Source of the DNA: Gammaproteobacteria bacterium
GTDB lineage: Bacteria; Pseudomonadota; Gammaproteobacteria; JABHGC01
Direction of reading: 5' to 3'
Assembly: GCA_027077805.1 (NCBI GenBank)
Contig: JALWTS010000015.1
Coordinates: 180,597 to 244,596 of the forward strand
DNA length: 64,000 bases
Made by a program: the position numbers and the translations under genes. The notes beneath the pieces were generated by a model. It ran no database searches and was not told the origin of the DNA. It was given only the letters and a program-made list of their open reading frames with translations. Positions 36,851 through 46,174 of this stretch are shown here, piece by piece. Every line of letters starts with the position of its first letter. Position 1 is the first letter of the stretch.

Positions 36851-38008
36851 TTAATCTAATTCATCTGTTGCCGTCTCATCAATAACAGTTTTAGTTGGCA
36901 TATGGAGTATTTTTACTACTCGGAAACCAACATTATCGTCATAGGAATGTTTCACCATATAACCACGATTGCTTGGTCTTAAATCGTTACTCGGTGAATC
37001 CCAAGCCCCACCTCTAACCGACTTTAGCACACAATCAGTATCAGTATCGGTATTAGTATCAATAGGATAGGGATGATAGCAACTATTTGTCCATTCCCAG
37101 ACATTCCCTAACATATCATATACGCCAAATTCGTTGATAGGATAACTACCCACCGCTTGAGGCTGGTTTGGATGAGCGGGATTGCAATCGCGACAGTTTG
37201 CTTGTTTCGGTTTCATGACATCACCCCAAGGGTAAAGGGTAACAGAGTTAGCTTTCGCAACATATTCCCATTCAATTTCTGAAGGTAAACGATAGTAATA
37301 ACCAGTCATACTGGAAAGCCATTTTACATAAGCGTTAGCATCTTCCCAACTAACATTAACAACGGGTTGGGGTTGGGGGCCCCAATCCATATTATCGGGA
37401 ATAGTGCGATTCGTTGCTTTCGCAAATAATGTGTATTGCTGAACCGTAATTTCGTACTGACTAATGGCAAAATCATGTTCTAAAGTTATGTCTTGAGTGG
37501 GTTGTTCGTCTTTAGGCTCGGGTGCAATCGTATTGCCTAAGGTAAAATGACCTTTATCAATCATCACCATTTTAGGCCCTTGATACCGTTCACCTTTTAG
37601 TGAATCTTGAAAGGTGATTAATTTTTTTAAACACAATGATTGATATTGCTTGTGAACTTTTGGGTCATCAAGTAAATCAAGTTGTGCTTGTTTTAAACGC
37701 AACAATTGTTTTTTGGCTATTTTGCAATTGCCTGTATCGAGGATTTTAAGCATCCATTGGACATAACGATCAAAGATAATATTTAAGGCGTTTAATGCTT
37801 CTTGGTTATCAGGCTCTGCTTGAAGTACAGAATGATAACAACTCAACGCATTTTTTTTACCTTTGGTGATTTTTTTGGTCGTCAGATATTCTTGGCATTT
37901 TAGCAATCGTTTTTCTACTGCTAATGAAGTCGTAGCTAAAGATTGGCATGAAAATAGCATAAGTAATGGCACTATTAAGAAATAAAATTTCATCTGATTA
38001 ATTTTCAT
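36851..38008 (-). CDS. Formylglycine-generating-enzyme-like lipoprotein
   Basis: 385 residues from the ATG at 38008; an in-frame TTG upstream is less likely and a second ATG at 37993 is possible. A signal peptide ends in L-F-S-C, a lipobox. About 130 residues follow with a tetratricopeptide-like helical pattern (CYHSVLQAEPDNQEALNALN), then a SUMF1/FGE-sulfatase domain from about 155: MVMIDKGHFTLGN, YEITVQQYTLFAKAT, NVSWEDANAYVKWLS, YRLPSEIEWEYVAK, GNVWEWTNSCYH, RGGAWDSPSNDLRPSNRGY and GFRVVK. A short DTNTDTDTD repeat lies in a surface loop. Whether it oxidises a Cys or is a non-catalytic relative cannot be told. Confidence 0.82.
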   Translation of the reverse strand: MKINQMKFYFLIVPLLMLFSCQSLATTSLAVEKRLLKCQEYLTTKKITKGKKNALSCYHSVLQAEPDNQEALNALNIIFDRYVQWMLKILDTGNCKIAKKQLLRLKQAQLDLLDDPKVHKQYQSLCLKKLITFQDSLKGERYQGPKMVMIDKGHFTLGNTIAPEPKDEQPTQDITLEHDFAISQYEITVQQYTLFAKATNRTIPDNMDWGPQPQPVVNVSWEDANAYVKWLSSMTGYYYRLPSEIEWEYVAKANSVTLYPWGDVMKPKQANCRDCNPAHPNQPQAVGSYPINEFGVYDMLGNVWEWTNSCYHPYPIDTNTDTDTDCVLKSVRGGAWDSPSNDLRPSNRGYMVKHSYDDNVGFRVVKILHMPTKTVIDETATDELD

Positions 38009-38146
38009 ATTTATATCAAGGCTATTGTACAAGAAATTAGTTTGATTAAAAGTTGTAATAAAACAACAAATATTTTATAGGAAATGCTTGTTTTTAATAA
38101 AATTATTGTTAATATGTTCTAATAATATAATAAACTAAAATAATTG

Positions 38147-38174
38147 TTGACTTTTTACAACATTTCAGTATAAT
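38147..38174 (+). promoter_or_regulatory. Near-consensus sigma-70 promoter of the porin gene
   Basis: TTGACT (38147-38152) and a perfect TATAAT (38169-38174) are separated by 16 bases, 36 bases before the porin start codon. A strong ribosome site (agggagaga) follows. This should give high constitutive expression, as expected for a major outer-membrane protein. Confidence 0.8.
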
Positions 38175-38210
38175 AAGCAAAAAACAAATAATTTTAGGGA
38201 GAGAAAAACA

Positions 38211-38966
38211 ATGATTAAAAAAATAACCACACTACCTGTTGCTATTTTACTACTATCTGCCAGTACTTTAGCATCGGCTGACATTACTAGCACTGTTACT
38301 TTTGCAACAGATTATAGCTTTCGGGGTATTTCACAGACTGATAGAGATCCAGCACTGCAAGCGGATTTAATGTATGGGCATGAATCTGGTTTTTATGCGG
38401 GTTTGTGGGCATCTAATGTGGATTTTGATGTGGATGGGGATAATAATAACATTGATGATGATATTGAATTAGATGTGATGATTGGTATTTCCAGAAGTTT
38501 TGGTTCGGGTATGTTAAAAGATGTGACTTGGGATTTAATGGCAGTGCGTTATACTTATCCTAGTGGTAGTGATACTGAAGATTACAATGAATACCATTTT
38601 GGCTTGAGCTTTGATGTCATGAGTGGGACTTCTTTAAGTTTAGCAGTTGATTATTCAGATGATGTTTTTGGTTCTGATGAAGATCAATGGTACTATTCCG
38701 CGGGGGTTGATTATGCCTTACCATCCGATTTTGGTTTAAGCTTAGGGGTTGGTTACAGTGATTTTGATAGTAATGTTTTTGGTAATGGTGTTCCTAGTGA
38801 TTATGTTGATTGGAAAGTTGGTGTCAGCAAATCTGTCATGGGAATTGATTTAGCACTAGAATATGTGGGTACGAGTAGCAATGCGGATGAAATGCTTGCA
38901 GGCACAGATGGTTGGGAAGATGATAGATTTATTTTCTACATTGGTAAAACCTTTACTTTAAAATAA
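38211..38966 (+). CDS. TorF-type putative porin (TIGR02001 family)
   Basis: 251-residue outer-membrane beta-barrel protein. A signal peptide (PVAILLLSASTLASA, cleavage after A23) is followed by the family opening VTFATDYSFRGISQTDRDPA and alternating amphipathic strands (AGLWASNVDFDV, VMIGISRSFG, YHFGLSFDVMSG, YSAGVDYAL, WKVGVSKSVMGIDLALEY), ending in a C-terminal strand with a penultimate-type aromatic pattern (DRFIFYIGKTF). Several loops are rich in Asp and could bind cations. Substrate is unknown. Expression is set by a strong promoter and ends at a good terminator. Confidence 0.9.
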   Translation: MIKKITTLPVAILLLSASTLASADITSTVTFATDYSFRGISQTDRDPALQADLMYGHESGFYAGLWASNVDFDVDGDNNNIDDDIELDVMIGISRSFGSGMLKDVTWDLMAVRYTYPSGSDTEDYNEYHFGLSFDVMSGTSLSLAVDYSDDVFGSDEDQWYYSAGVDYALPSDFGLSLGVGYSDFDSNVFGNGVPSDYVDWKVGVSKSVMGIDLALEYVGTSSNADEMLAGTDGWEDDRFIFYIGKTFTLK

Positions 38967-38981
38967 TGAATACAAAAAAAT

Positions 38982-39016
38982 AAAACAGGGCTTGATTTTA
39001 AGTCCTGTTTTTTTTT
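38982..39016 (+). terminator. Rho-independent terminator of the porin gene
   Basis: Twelve-base stem aaaacagggctt / aagtcctgtttt with one G-T pair and a 6-base loop, directly followed by a run of Ts, 15 bases after the porin stop codon. A textbook intrinsic terminator that separates the porin from the signalling genes. Confidence 0.92.
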
Positions 39017-39060
39017 ATCCTGATGTGATACAAAAATAATAAAAATCAGCAGGATTTATC

Positions 39061-41403
39061 ATGCCTTTATTGTCCACTTCTTTGGATGTTCGACAGAAAT
39101 TTTTGTTAGTGATTGCTTTGGTTGTGTTTGTAGGCTTAACGGTTAGTACCTTTATCAATGTTATTAGTATTGAAAATTTAAACCAACGTAATACCAGTTA
39201 TCTCGTCGACGCTCTACAAGATAAAAATCAAGAATATTTAGAAAATTATTTAGAACTCGCCACCAGACAAGCAGATTTAGTCATTCAGCAAAGTACGAAT
39301 GAATTAATTGTATTAGCAGACATGACCCAAACCATGATTGATAGACAAGACGAATTGACAGGTTTGGCAGATATTCGCTTTTTTCAGCATCAGTTTGATT
39401 TCTATCCGCCTTATCGTTGGTATCAAAATAAAATAAATTCTGGCAATGTGATTAATATTTGGTCCGATTTGCTAGACCCCGAACAACGGATCAAAAAACG
39501 GGTAAAAAATCATCTGGAAAAAACCGCATTATTAGATTTTTTGTTGCCTGTCATGCAAACGCAAGGGATTAAAAAACGTCGAGTGTATTTTATTGGACCT
39601 AAAGATATGGCATATTTAAAGATGTCACCTTATCAAGATAAAGCACTAGAGTTGAATAAATATTATCCTGGGTATAGCGACAAAAATTTTTGGGATTTTT
39701 TTCTACCAGATTTATACCAATACTGGCAACAATGGTTAAAAAACCGCAAAATTAGAGCGTTATCGGATAATCAAGTGGTGGCCCTTCCTATTTATCAAGA
39801 ATTAGACAGTGATCAAGCAATTTTGTCGTTATTTCATCCCATTTGGAACCGAGATCGTAGCGATATTGCAGGTGCCCTTGGGGTTGACTTTTATGTGGAA
39901 GATATTTTTAAATTTGTCAAGAATTTACGTATTGCCAAAAGTGGCTTTGCGTTTTTAGCCAGTAGTGATAATAATGTATTAGTCGCACATGCGAAAGGTT
40001 TATCGGATTTAAAATTAAAAACAACAAGCTTAAATCAAAGTGTTTTGCCTGCAACGCATACCTTGAGACGTTATTTACATTCCAGTCAATCCGGTTTTGT
40101 TCGAGTACAACTGCCAGAAGACGATGATACGCATTATTTACGAATGGTGGGTGAGGGTGAACACCGTTACACAGTGGTGTTAAGGCGTATGAGTAAATTT
40201 AGTTTGTTAGATAAAAATATTGTTAAACCAGAACGATGGACTTTGGGCTTAGTTGTACCTAATGCTGAAAGTGATATGGCAGTAACATTTGCTGAAGACA
40301 ATATGAGCAAAGATATTAAGTGGTCTTTATTGATTCAGACATTGATTGCATTATTAGTCTTATTCTTTGTGGTTTGGACTGTCAACCGATTTTCCAAACG
40401 AGTAGGGCAATCCGTTAAAAGTGTGTTACAAGGAATGCAGCATTTGCATGATACCAATTATCGCATTCAATTACCTGTCGCTTCTCAAGATGAAACTGGG
40501 CAGTTGAGTATTGCCTTTAATAATATGGTGAAAACCATTAATTTCCATATGCGAGACTTAGTACCAAAACATGCGACAGTTGATATTTTAAAACAACAAA
40601 ATCGAGAATTGGATTTAGAAAACCAACAACTACATGATCATAATCGAGATTTGCAGTTGCAACTAGAAATAGCAAAACGTTGGCAATATGCCATGCAAGT
40701 AGCGGTCATGGATGGGTCTTCATTAAAGGACTCTATGGATGCCCTACAACAAAAAAATCAGAGTTATGCCCTCAGTACGGAAGAAAATCAAGCGTTTTAT
40801 ATTGCGGAGCAAACTGGACATGGTAAATTAAACGATGCTTTATATTTAATTGTCAAAACTGCCACCCAAACCTTATTATTACAAGGTGAAAAAAACCCTG
40901 ATCGCTTCTATCAGATCATATATAATGTGGTCAATGAAAATGTTAAACAGCTAAAATTTGAGCAATCAACTGTCGTGAGTTTATTCGATCATAGTGGCGA
41001 AGAGCATTTAAAACTGATGGGCAAACATGAAGATATTTTAATTTGTCAAGCAAATGGTGAGTTTAAAAGTATTAATACCAAAGAAATTGGCCTACCCCTA
41101 GGCTTAGATGAAGATATTGAAGCCTTTGTCGCGAAATTAGACAAACTGCTTGGCGTGAATGAGTTAGTATTATTGCATATTGAAAAAATTATACAAACTA
41201 AAAACAAACAGCAACAAAGTTATGGCAAAGAACGTTTACAAACTTTATTACAAGATATTGGTGATAAATCAGCGTATCAAGTTCAACAACTCATTATTAA
41301 TGATATTTGTGAGTATAGTCGATTACCTGAAAATGAGTTTAATCAGTTATTGGTGCTAAAAAAATATCAATTAGTAGGGGGGAATCAATGCTCAACTTAT
41401 TAA
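39061..41403 (+). CDS. Membrane sensor with degenerate PP2C/SpoIIE phosphatase domain
   Basis: 780 residues: membrane helix (about 12-35), large extracytoplasmic sensor (about 36-415, Cache-like end IWNRDRSDIAGALGVDFYVE), second helix (about 418-440), HAMP (SVKSVLQGMQHLHDTNYRIQ), coiled coil (about 515-560) and a C-terminal domain aligned with the SpoIIE domain of the gene at 44281. The metal-binding residues are lost: the DEVGGDYYD region has become QKNQSYALST, GDVTGHG is AEQTGHG, LLHTDGITEA is LLHIEKIIQT, and FDDITL is EFNQLL. Shared non-catalytic parts (GKHEDILIC, GLPLGLDEDIEAFV) remain. It is therefore most likely a pseudophosphatase with a regulatory or scaffolding role. Confidence 0.82.
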   Translation: MPLLSTSLDVRQKFLLVIALVVFVGLTVSTFINVISIENLNQRNTSYLVDALQDKNQEYLENYLELATRQADLVIQQSTNELIVLADMTQTMIDRQDELTGLADIRFFQHQFDFYPPYRWYQNKINSGNVINIWSDLLDPEQRIKKRVKNHLEKTALLDFLLPVMQTQGIKKRRVYFIGPKDMAYLKMSPYQDKALELNKYYPGYSDKNFWDFFLPDLYQYWQQWLKNRKIRALSDNQVVALPIYQELDSDQAILSLFHPIWNRDRSDIAGALGVDFYVEDIFKFVKNLRIAKSGFAFLASSDNNVLVAHAKGLSDLKLKTTSLNQSVLPATHTLRRYLHSSQSGFVRVQLPEDDDTHYLRMVGEGEHRYTVVLRRMSKFSLLDKNIVKPERWTLGLVVPNAESDMAVTFAEDNMSKDIKWSLLIQTLIALLVLFFVVWTVNRFSKRVGQSVKSVLQGMQHLHDTNYRIQLPVASQDETGQLSIAFNNMVKTINFHMRDLVPKHATVDILKQQNRELDLENQQLHDHNRDLQLQLEIAKRWQYAMQVAVMDGSSLKDSMDALQQKNQSYALSTEENQAFYIAEQTGHGKLNDALYLIVKTATQTLLLQGEKNPDRFYQIIYNVVNENVKQLKFEQSTVVSLFDHSGEEHLKLMGKHEDILICQANGEFKSINTKEIGLPLGLDEDIEAFVAKLDKLLGVNELVLLHIEKIIQTKNKQQQSYGKERLQTLLQDIGDKSAYQVQQLIINDICEYSRLPENEFNQLLVLKKYQLVGGNQCSTY

Positions 41404-42275
41404 AAGAGGAGGTTCCGCATCAAACTCGACGCTATCCAATCTATCCTTTAGCAGAGGGGCTTATTGCAGGGTTAGTTGTTTTTGCTGCTGTATTTTTAAC
41501 CACTTATTTTATTTTTTTTCATGCCTTAGAAGCACAGAAAGGGGAAATCAGAGAGGGTTTGCGACGTTCCATTACCATTGCTACTACACTAATTGATCCT
41601 GAGGTGCATAAAACGTTTACGGAACCTTCTGATAAGTATTCTGAGGCTTATAAAAAAGCCGTAGAGCCTTTTGGGCGAATTTTAAATGCTAATGTACAAA
41701 TTGCCTATGTTTATACTGTGATTTTGCGTGGGGAGAAGATTTATTTTATTTTAGACCCCACTCCAGAAGGGGATGCGGATGGGGATGGAATTGAAGACAG
41801 CGTTGGTGTTATGGAGGAATATACTGAACCGCCTGAAGAAATGGTGGAGGCATTGCAAGAACAAAAGGCTATTATTATTAAAGAACCTTACACGGATCAA
41901 TGGGGATCATTTATTTCAGGTTATGTTCCATTTTATGACAAGGATGGCGAGTTTCTTGGGGTTTTAGGTATGGATATTACGGTTGAGAATTATTATGAAC
42001 GTTTAGCACCGATTAAACGTGCCACCGTAAGAGCAATGGTCACTGGTTTTTTTATTGCATTTTTAGTAGGTTCGACTGTTTGGTTTATGCGTAATTTTGC
42101 CGTTGTTATTAATCGCAGTCGCTTTGCTATTTTGTCTGATTTAAAGGAAGCAACTAAAATTGTGGCAAATTTAAATACTATTTGTAGCTTACGCCAAACG
42201 AAAAAAGTCTCCAAGAAACCTAAGGTATTTCGTAGTGAATCTAAAATTCTGATTTTGCGTTCAATTGAAGACTAA
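41388..42275 (+). CDS. Membrane sensor with EF-hand-like loop and no output domain
   Basis: 295 residues with two membrane helices (about 22-45 and 213-235) around a Cache/PAS-like extracytoplasmic domain: LRRSITIATTLIDPEV, IAYVYTVILRGEKIYFILD, then the calcium-loop-like sequence D129-A-D131-G-D133-G-I-E-D137, YTDQWGSFISGYVPFYDKDG and FLGVLGMDITVENY. The cytoplasmic tail of about 55 residues holds no HAMP, kinase or phosphatase domain. The sensor part is homologous to that of the phosphatase at 44281. It overlaps the upstream gene by 16 bases, preceded by ggggggaa, so the two are co-translated. It may act as a sensor subunit for the neighbouring phosphatase proteins; this is inferred. Confidence 0.78.
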   Translation: MLNLLKEEVPHQTRRYPIYPLAEGLIAGLVVFAAVFLTTYFIFFHALEAQKGEIREGLRRSITIATTLIDPEVHKTFTEPSDKYSEAYKKAVEPFGRILNANVQIAYVYTVILRGEKIYFILDPTPEGDADGDGIEDSVGVMEEYTEPPEEMVEALQEQKAIIIKEPYTDQWGSFISGYVPFYDKDGEFLGVLGMDITVENYYERLAPIKRATVRAMVTGFFIAFLVGSTVWFMRNFAVVINRSRFAILSDLKEATKIVANLNTICSLRQTKKVSKKPKVFRSESKILILRSIED

Positions 42276-44167
42276 TTTTGCAAATAGCTGTAAGTAAGCA
42301 ATCCTTGTTTGAGTAATTCTAAATAACGATTCTGTTCAATAGTACCAAGTTTCGTCATGGCTAATTTTTCCTGATATAATCGAATTAAGTCTTGTTGTTT
42401 AAAATGTACATAATCCAGTAAATCACTGACAGTATCACCTGATTCTGATTTAATGAGTTGGTAATCTCCATCTGATGTGAGTTCAACATTAACCGTATTT
42501 GTATCGCCAAACAGATTATGCCTATCCCCTAAGATTTCTTGATAAGCGCCTACTAAGAATATCCCTAGAAGATAAAAATCCCCTTTTTGATACGGATGTA
42601 AACTTAAGGTGGGTTGAATGCGATTATTTTCCACATAATATTTAATACAGCCATCTGAATCACAGGTTATATCTTGAATAATACTCGCTTGAGTAGGTTT
42701 TTTGTCTAATTGATGTAAAGGCGTAATGGGAAAAATTTGATCAATAGCCCATAAATCAGGGGTGGATTGGAATACTGAAAAGTTACAAAAAATTTTGCAG
42801 GCTAATTTTTGTTGTAGTTCGTTTAATGCTTGTTGATGACTAGAACAGGCGGGATCGAGCAACGGAAAAATTTTATGACAAATATTGTAATAAATTTTCT
42901 CTGCTAATGCGAGTTGTTGTAACTCTAGTCCATGTTCTAAATAATAATGACGAACTTGTTGTAAGCAATAATTCGCATTATGATAGGCTTCTAAAGGGTT
43001 TTGTTGCTGAATTTTTTGTTTTAATCGCATTAAATTTTTTAATGCTAAGGGGGGATTTTTAGGAATGGGAATATCAATATGATAATTAGGGCTATTATCA
43101 CTATCAATAACATTAGTAATTAATACGGCATGATGAGCTGTAATGGCTCGTCCTGATTCTGTAATCAAATGAGGATGGGGAAGTTGGTACTGTTGGCAAA
43201 TTCGTTGTAATGTGGTAATAATCGCTTCCGCATAATCCGTAATGGTATAGTTGACTGAACAGTAACTACGAGAGCGAGTGCCTTCATAATCAACGCCTAA
43301 ACCACCACCAACATTGATATAATGTATTTGAATATTTTGTTGGGAAAGTTCTATATAATAACGGGCAACTTCTTGTAATGATTGTTCAATATCATGAATG
43401 TTAGGAATTTGTGAGCCTAAATGAAAATGTAACATATGCAGATAAGACAAGGCATTGTGCTGTTTTAGTTGTTGAATGGCTTGTAAAATTTGTTGAGTAG
43501 TGAGCCCAAATTTAGATTTTTCGCCCCCAGTATTTTGCCATTTGCCTTCACCAACGGACGCAAGTCGAATTCTAATGCCTAAATGTGGTCGAATACCTAA
43601 TTGCCCTGCTAAAGCGAATACTTGGCTAAGTTCTGATAGTTTTTCAATCACAATATAAACCGTATGTCCCATTTTTTGACCGAGTAAGGCAAGTTGAATG
43701 TATTCGCTATCTTTATAACCATTACAAATAATAAAATGATTTTTAGGGGCAAGTGCCAGTATAATCATTAATTCTGATTTGCTTCCTGCCTCTAAGGTAA
43801 TACAGGGATATTTATCTTGGGTGGCTAAAATATCTTCAATCACACAACGTTGTTGGTTTACTTTAATGGGATAGGCAATAGTGTAATTGCCTTGGTATTG
43901 GTGTTTTGCAATAGTGTGATTAAATGTTAAACATAAAATTTGGATTCGATGTTGCAGAATATTTTTAAATCGAACAAGTACGGGAAAACTTAATTGTTGT
44001 CGTTGAATTTTTTTAGCGATTTCAAATAGATCAATGTTGTCATCTTCGTTATTTTGATAAGGCTTAACGATAAGATGACCTTGTTGATTAACGCCAAAAT
44101 AGCCGTTTCCCCAGTGAGCTAAATTATATAAATCCTGACTTTTTTTAGATGACCATGCTTGATCCAC
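42272..44167 (-). CDS. speA: Biosynthetic arginine decarboxylase
   Basis: PLP enzyme that converts arginine to agmatine, the first step of putrescine synthesis. Length 631 is normal. The fold III PLP-lysine is K102 in YPIKVNQQR; other motifs are ITLEAGSKSELM, FIICNGYKDSEYIQLA, LRIRLASVGEGKWQNTGG, KSKFGLTTQQIL, FHLGSQIPNI, INVGGGLGVDYEGT and ITESGRAITAHHAVLI. It stands on the opposite strand between signalling genes, overlapping the sensor gene end by 4 bases. No speB agmatinase is in the window. Confidence 0.96.
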   Translation of the reverse strand: MDQAWSSKKSQDLYNLAHWGNGYFGVNQQGHLIVKPYQNNEDDNIDLFEIAKKIQRQQLSFPVLVRFKNILQHRIQILCLTFNHTIAKHQYQGNYTIAYPIKVNQQRCVIEDILATQDKYPCITLEAGSKSELMIILALAPKNHFIICNGYKDSEYIQLALLGQKMGHTVYIVIEKLSELSQVFALAGQLGIRPHLGIRIRLASVGEGKWQNTGGEKSKFGLTTQQILQAIQQLKQHNALSYLHMLHFHLGSQIPNIHDIEQSLQEVARYYIELSQQNIQIHYINVGGGLGVDYEGTRSRSYCSVNYTITDYAEAIITTLQRICQQYQLPHPHLITESGRAITAHHAVLITNVIDSDNSPNYHIDIPIPKNPPLALKNLMRLKQKIQQQNPLEAYHNANYCLQQVRHYYLEHGLELQQLALAEKIYYNICHKIFPLLDPACSSHQQALNELQQKLACKIFCNFSVFQSTPDLWAIDQIFPITPLHQLDKKPTQASIIQDITCDSDGCIKYYVENNRIQPTLSLHPYQKGDFYLLGIFLVGAYQEILGDRHNLFGDTNTVNVELTSDGDYQLIKSESGDTVSDLLDYVHFKQQDLIRLYQEKLAMTKLGTIEQNRYLELLKQGLLTYSYLQN

Positions 44168-44280
44168 AAGTTATCCTTTAGATTTTTAGACAAATATGAT
44201 AATTTTATTGAAAGTTATAATGATGGTTGTCATTATGGCATGTTTTGATTTAGTAATATTATAGCTGTGGTTGGATTTTT

Positions 44281-46128
44281 ATGCGTTTTCCTTTTGCTTT
44301 AAAACTTGGTTTAGCCATTACCTTGCTTTCAGTAGGGGTAACAAGTGGTGTTTTAACTTTTTTCTATGTTTATACCAAAGATACGATTATTGAGCAAATG
44401 CGGGGTAGATTAAGTGATGTAGGCCATGCAGGAACATTTTTATTTGGTGCTGAAGAACGACAAATGATTCTTAAGTTGAAGCAACAAGTATTAGCAAAAA
44501 TGCCTGTGCTTAAGCCTGAAAATTTGCAGATGGAAATTGGAGATATTACGCCTATTTTAAGTGAAACGGATAGTGAATTCCTACATCAAACAAAAGAATT
44601 TCAACATTTGGTGCAATTATTACGTCAAATTCAAGCAGGAAGTAGTTCTAGAGTACAGCCATTGCATTATTATCCACAAAATCAAGCATCGGGACAGGGT
44701 GCACCATTGATCAATTTTACCTATTTAATGGTAGCAATCCCACAATCCCCTGATTATCAAGTGATTATGTTTATTGCAGATTCTAACTATAACACAATTG
44801 ATGTGAATAATAATGGAATAATTGAGCCTGAGGAAGAAGGCAATCCCATTGGTAATTTATATCGAGCGGAATATGAAGTATTTAGCCAACCCTTTATTGA
44901 TGGTGAAATTCATGCGGAAGAAGAGTGGTATAGTGATCAATGGGGGACGTTTATTTCGGCTGCTATTCCCATTAAAGATCAACAGGGCAAGGTTATTGCA
45001 ACTTTAGGCTTGGATTATTTAGTCTCTAACCAAGATAATCAGCTAAAACGTTTAATGTATATCAGTATTGGTATTTTTGTAATAAGTCTGGTGCTATCAA
45101 TGGTACTTGCGATTATTTTAACCAATATTCTAAATCGACCTGTGCAAGCCTTACGACAAGGTGCTGAACAAGTAAGACAACGTAATTTTGATGTTCATTT
45201 CCCAATTTTAAGTCGAGATGAATTAGGCTTACTGGCAGAAACGTTTAATGTCATGGTCAAGGAAATTAAACAATATGCCGAAGGTTTAGAAGGTTTAGTG
45301 CGTGAACGGACGAAAGCATTAGAACAAGCGAATGAAAAAATTACGGTATTAAACCGAATTTTAAAACAAGAAAATGTGCGTTTAAGTGCGGAAGTAGCCG
45401 TTGCTAGACAACTGCAAATGATGGTATTACCGAAAAAAGAAGAATTATTGGCAGTGAAAGGCATTGATATTGCGGCTTATATGGATCCTGCGGATGAAGT
45501 AGGAGGCGATTATTATGATGTCTTATTGGAAGACAGCGGTTGGGTAAAAATCGGGATTGGCGATGTTACTGGTCATGGATTAGAAAGTGGTGTGTTAATG
45601 TTAATGGTACAAACCGCCGTGCGTACCTTGCTTGCCAGTGGTCAAAGTCAACCCGAATTATTTTATAGCATTGTCAATAAAGTCATTTACCAAAATATTC
45701 AGCGGATTAATTCTGAAAAAAATATGACTTTATCTTTATTAGATTATCGCCCTAGTGGTGAGATTGATATTACAGGACAGCATGAAGATGTCATTGTGGT
45801 ACGTGAAGATAAGCAAGTTGAATTAATTAATACTATGAATTTAGGTTTGCCTATTGGTTTGGATGAAGATATTACTGATTTTGTCAGTAAAATTACCATT
45901 ACCTTAAAACCTAAAGATATATTGCTATTACATACCGATGGCATTACGGAAGCGGAAGATATTCATAACGTACAATATGGGATTGAGCGTTTAGCTGAGC
46001 AAGTAGTAAAATACCATGACAAATATGCTGAAATTATTAAACAAGCAATTATTGATGATGTCTTAGCTCATATTGGTAAACAAAAGATTTTTGATGATAT
46101 TACTTTAGTTGTAGTAAAACGCTGTTAG
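44281..46128 (+). CDS. Membrane PP2C (SpoIIE-type) serine phosphatase with HAMP
   Basis: 615-residue SiaA-like sensor phosphatase. Order: membrane helix (8-31); extracytoplasmic Cache-like sensor (32-258) with an EF-hand-type loop D174-V-N176-N-N178-G-I-I-E182-P-E-E185 and the YSDQWGTFISAAIPI segment; membrane helix (259-282); HAMP (284-335); coiled coil (338-376); and a PP2C domain (390-613). The metal-binding acids are all present: D406-E-V-G-G-D410, GIGDVTGHG (D428), LLHTDGITEAED (D553) and FDDITLVVV (D605, D606). Such enzymes dephosphorylate STAS antagonists in partner switching. The likely target here is the STAS protein encoded at 49121; this is inferred from location. Confidence 0.92.
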   Translation: MRFPFALKLGLAITLLSVGVTSGVLTFFYVYTKDTIIEQMRGRLSDVGHAGTFLFGAEERQMILKLKQQVLAKMPVLKPENLQMEIGDITPILSETDSEFLHQTKEFQHLVQLLRQIQAGSSSRVQPLHYYPQNQASGQGAPLINFTYLMVAIPQSPDYQVIMFIADSNYNTIDVNNNGIIEPEEEGNPIGNLYRAEYEVFSQPFIDGEIHAEEEWYSDQWGTFISAAIPIKDQQGKVIATLGLDYLVSNQDNQLKRLMYISIGIFVISLVLSMVLAIILTNILNRPVQALRQGAEQVRQRNFDVHFPILSRDELGLLAETFNVMVKEIKQYAEGLEGLVRERTKALEQANEKITVLNRILKQENVRLSAEVAVARQLQMMVLPKKEELLAVKGIDIAAYMDPADEVGGDYYDVLLEDSGWVKIGIGDVTGHGLESGVLMLMVQTAVRTLLASGQSQPELFYSIVNKVIYQNIQRINSEKNMTLSLLDYRPSGEIDITGQHEDVIVVREDKQVELINTMNLGLPIGLDEDITDFVSKITITLKPKDILLLHTDGITEAEDIHNVQYGIERLAEQVVKYHDKYAEIIKQAIIDDVLAHIGKQKIFDDITLVVVKRC

Positions 46129-46174
46129 TTAATCAGCTTATTTAAGTAATTGGCTTTGTTAAGACAAAGCATAA

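Noticed and set aside
37040..37065. Short tandem repeat coding for alternating Asp/Thr in the FGE-like gene
   Set aside because: Only three or four copies within a surface loop; not enough to count as a repeat array or CRISPR.
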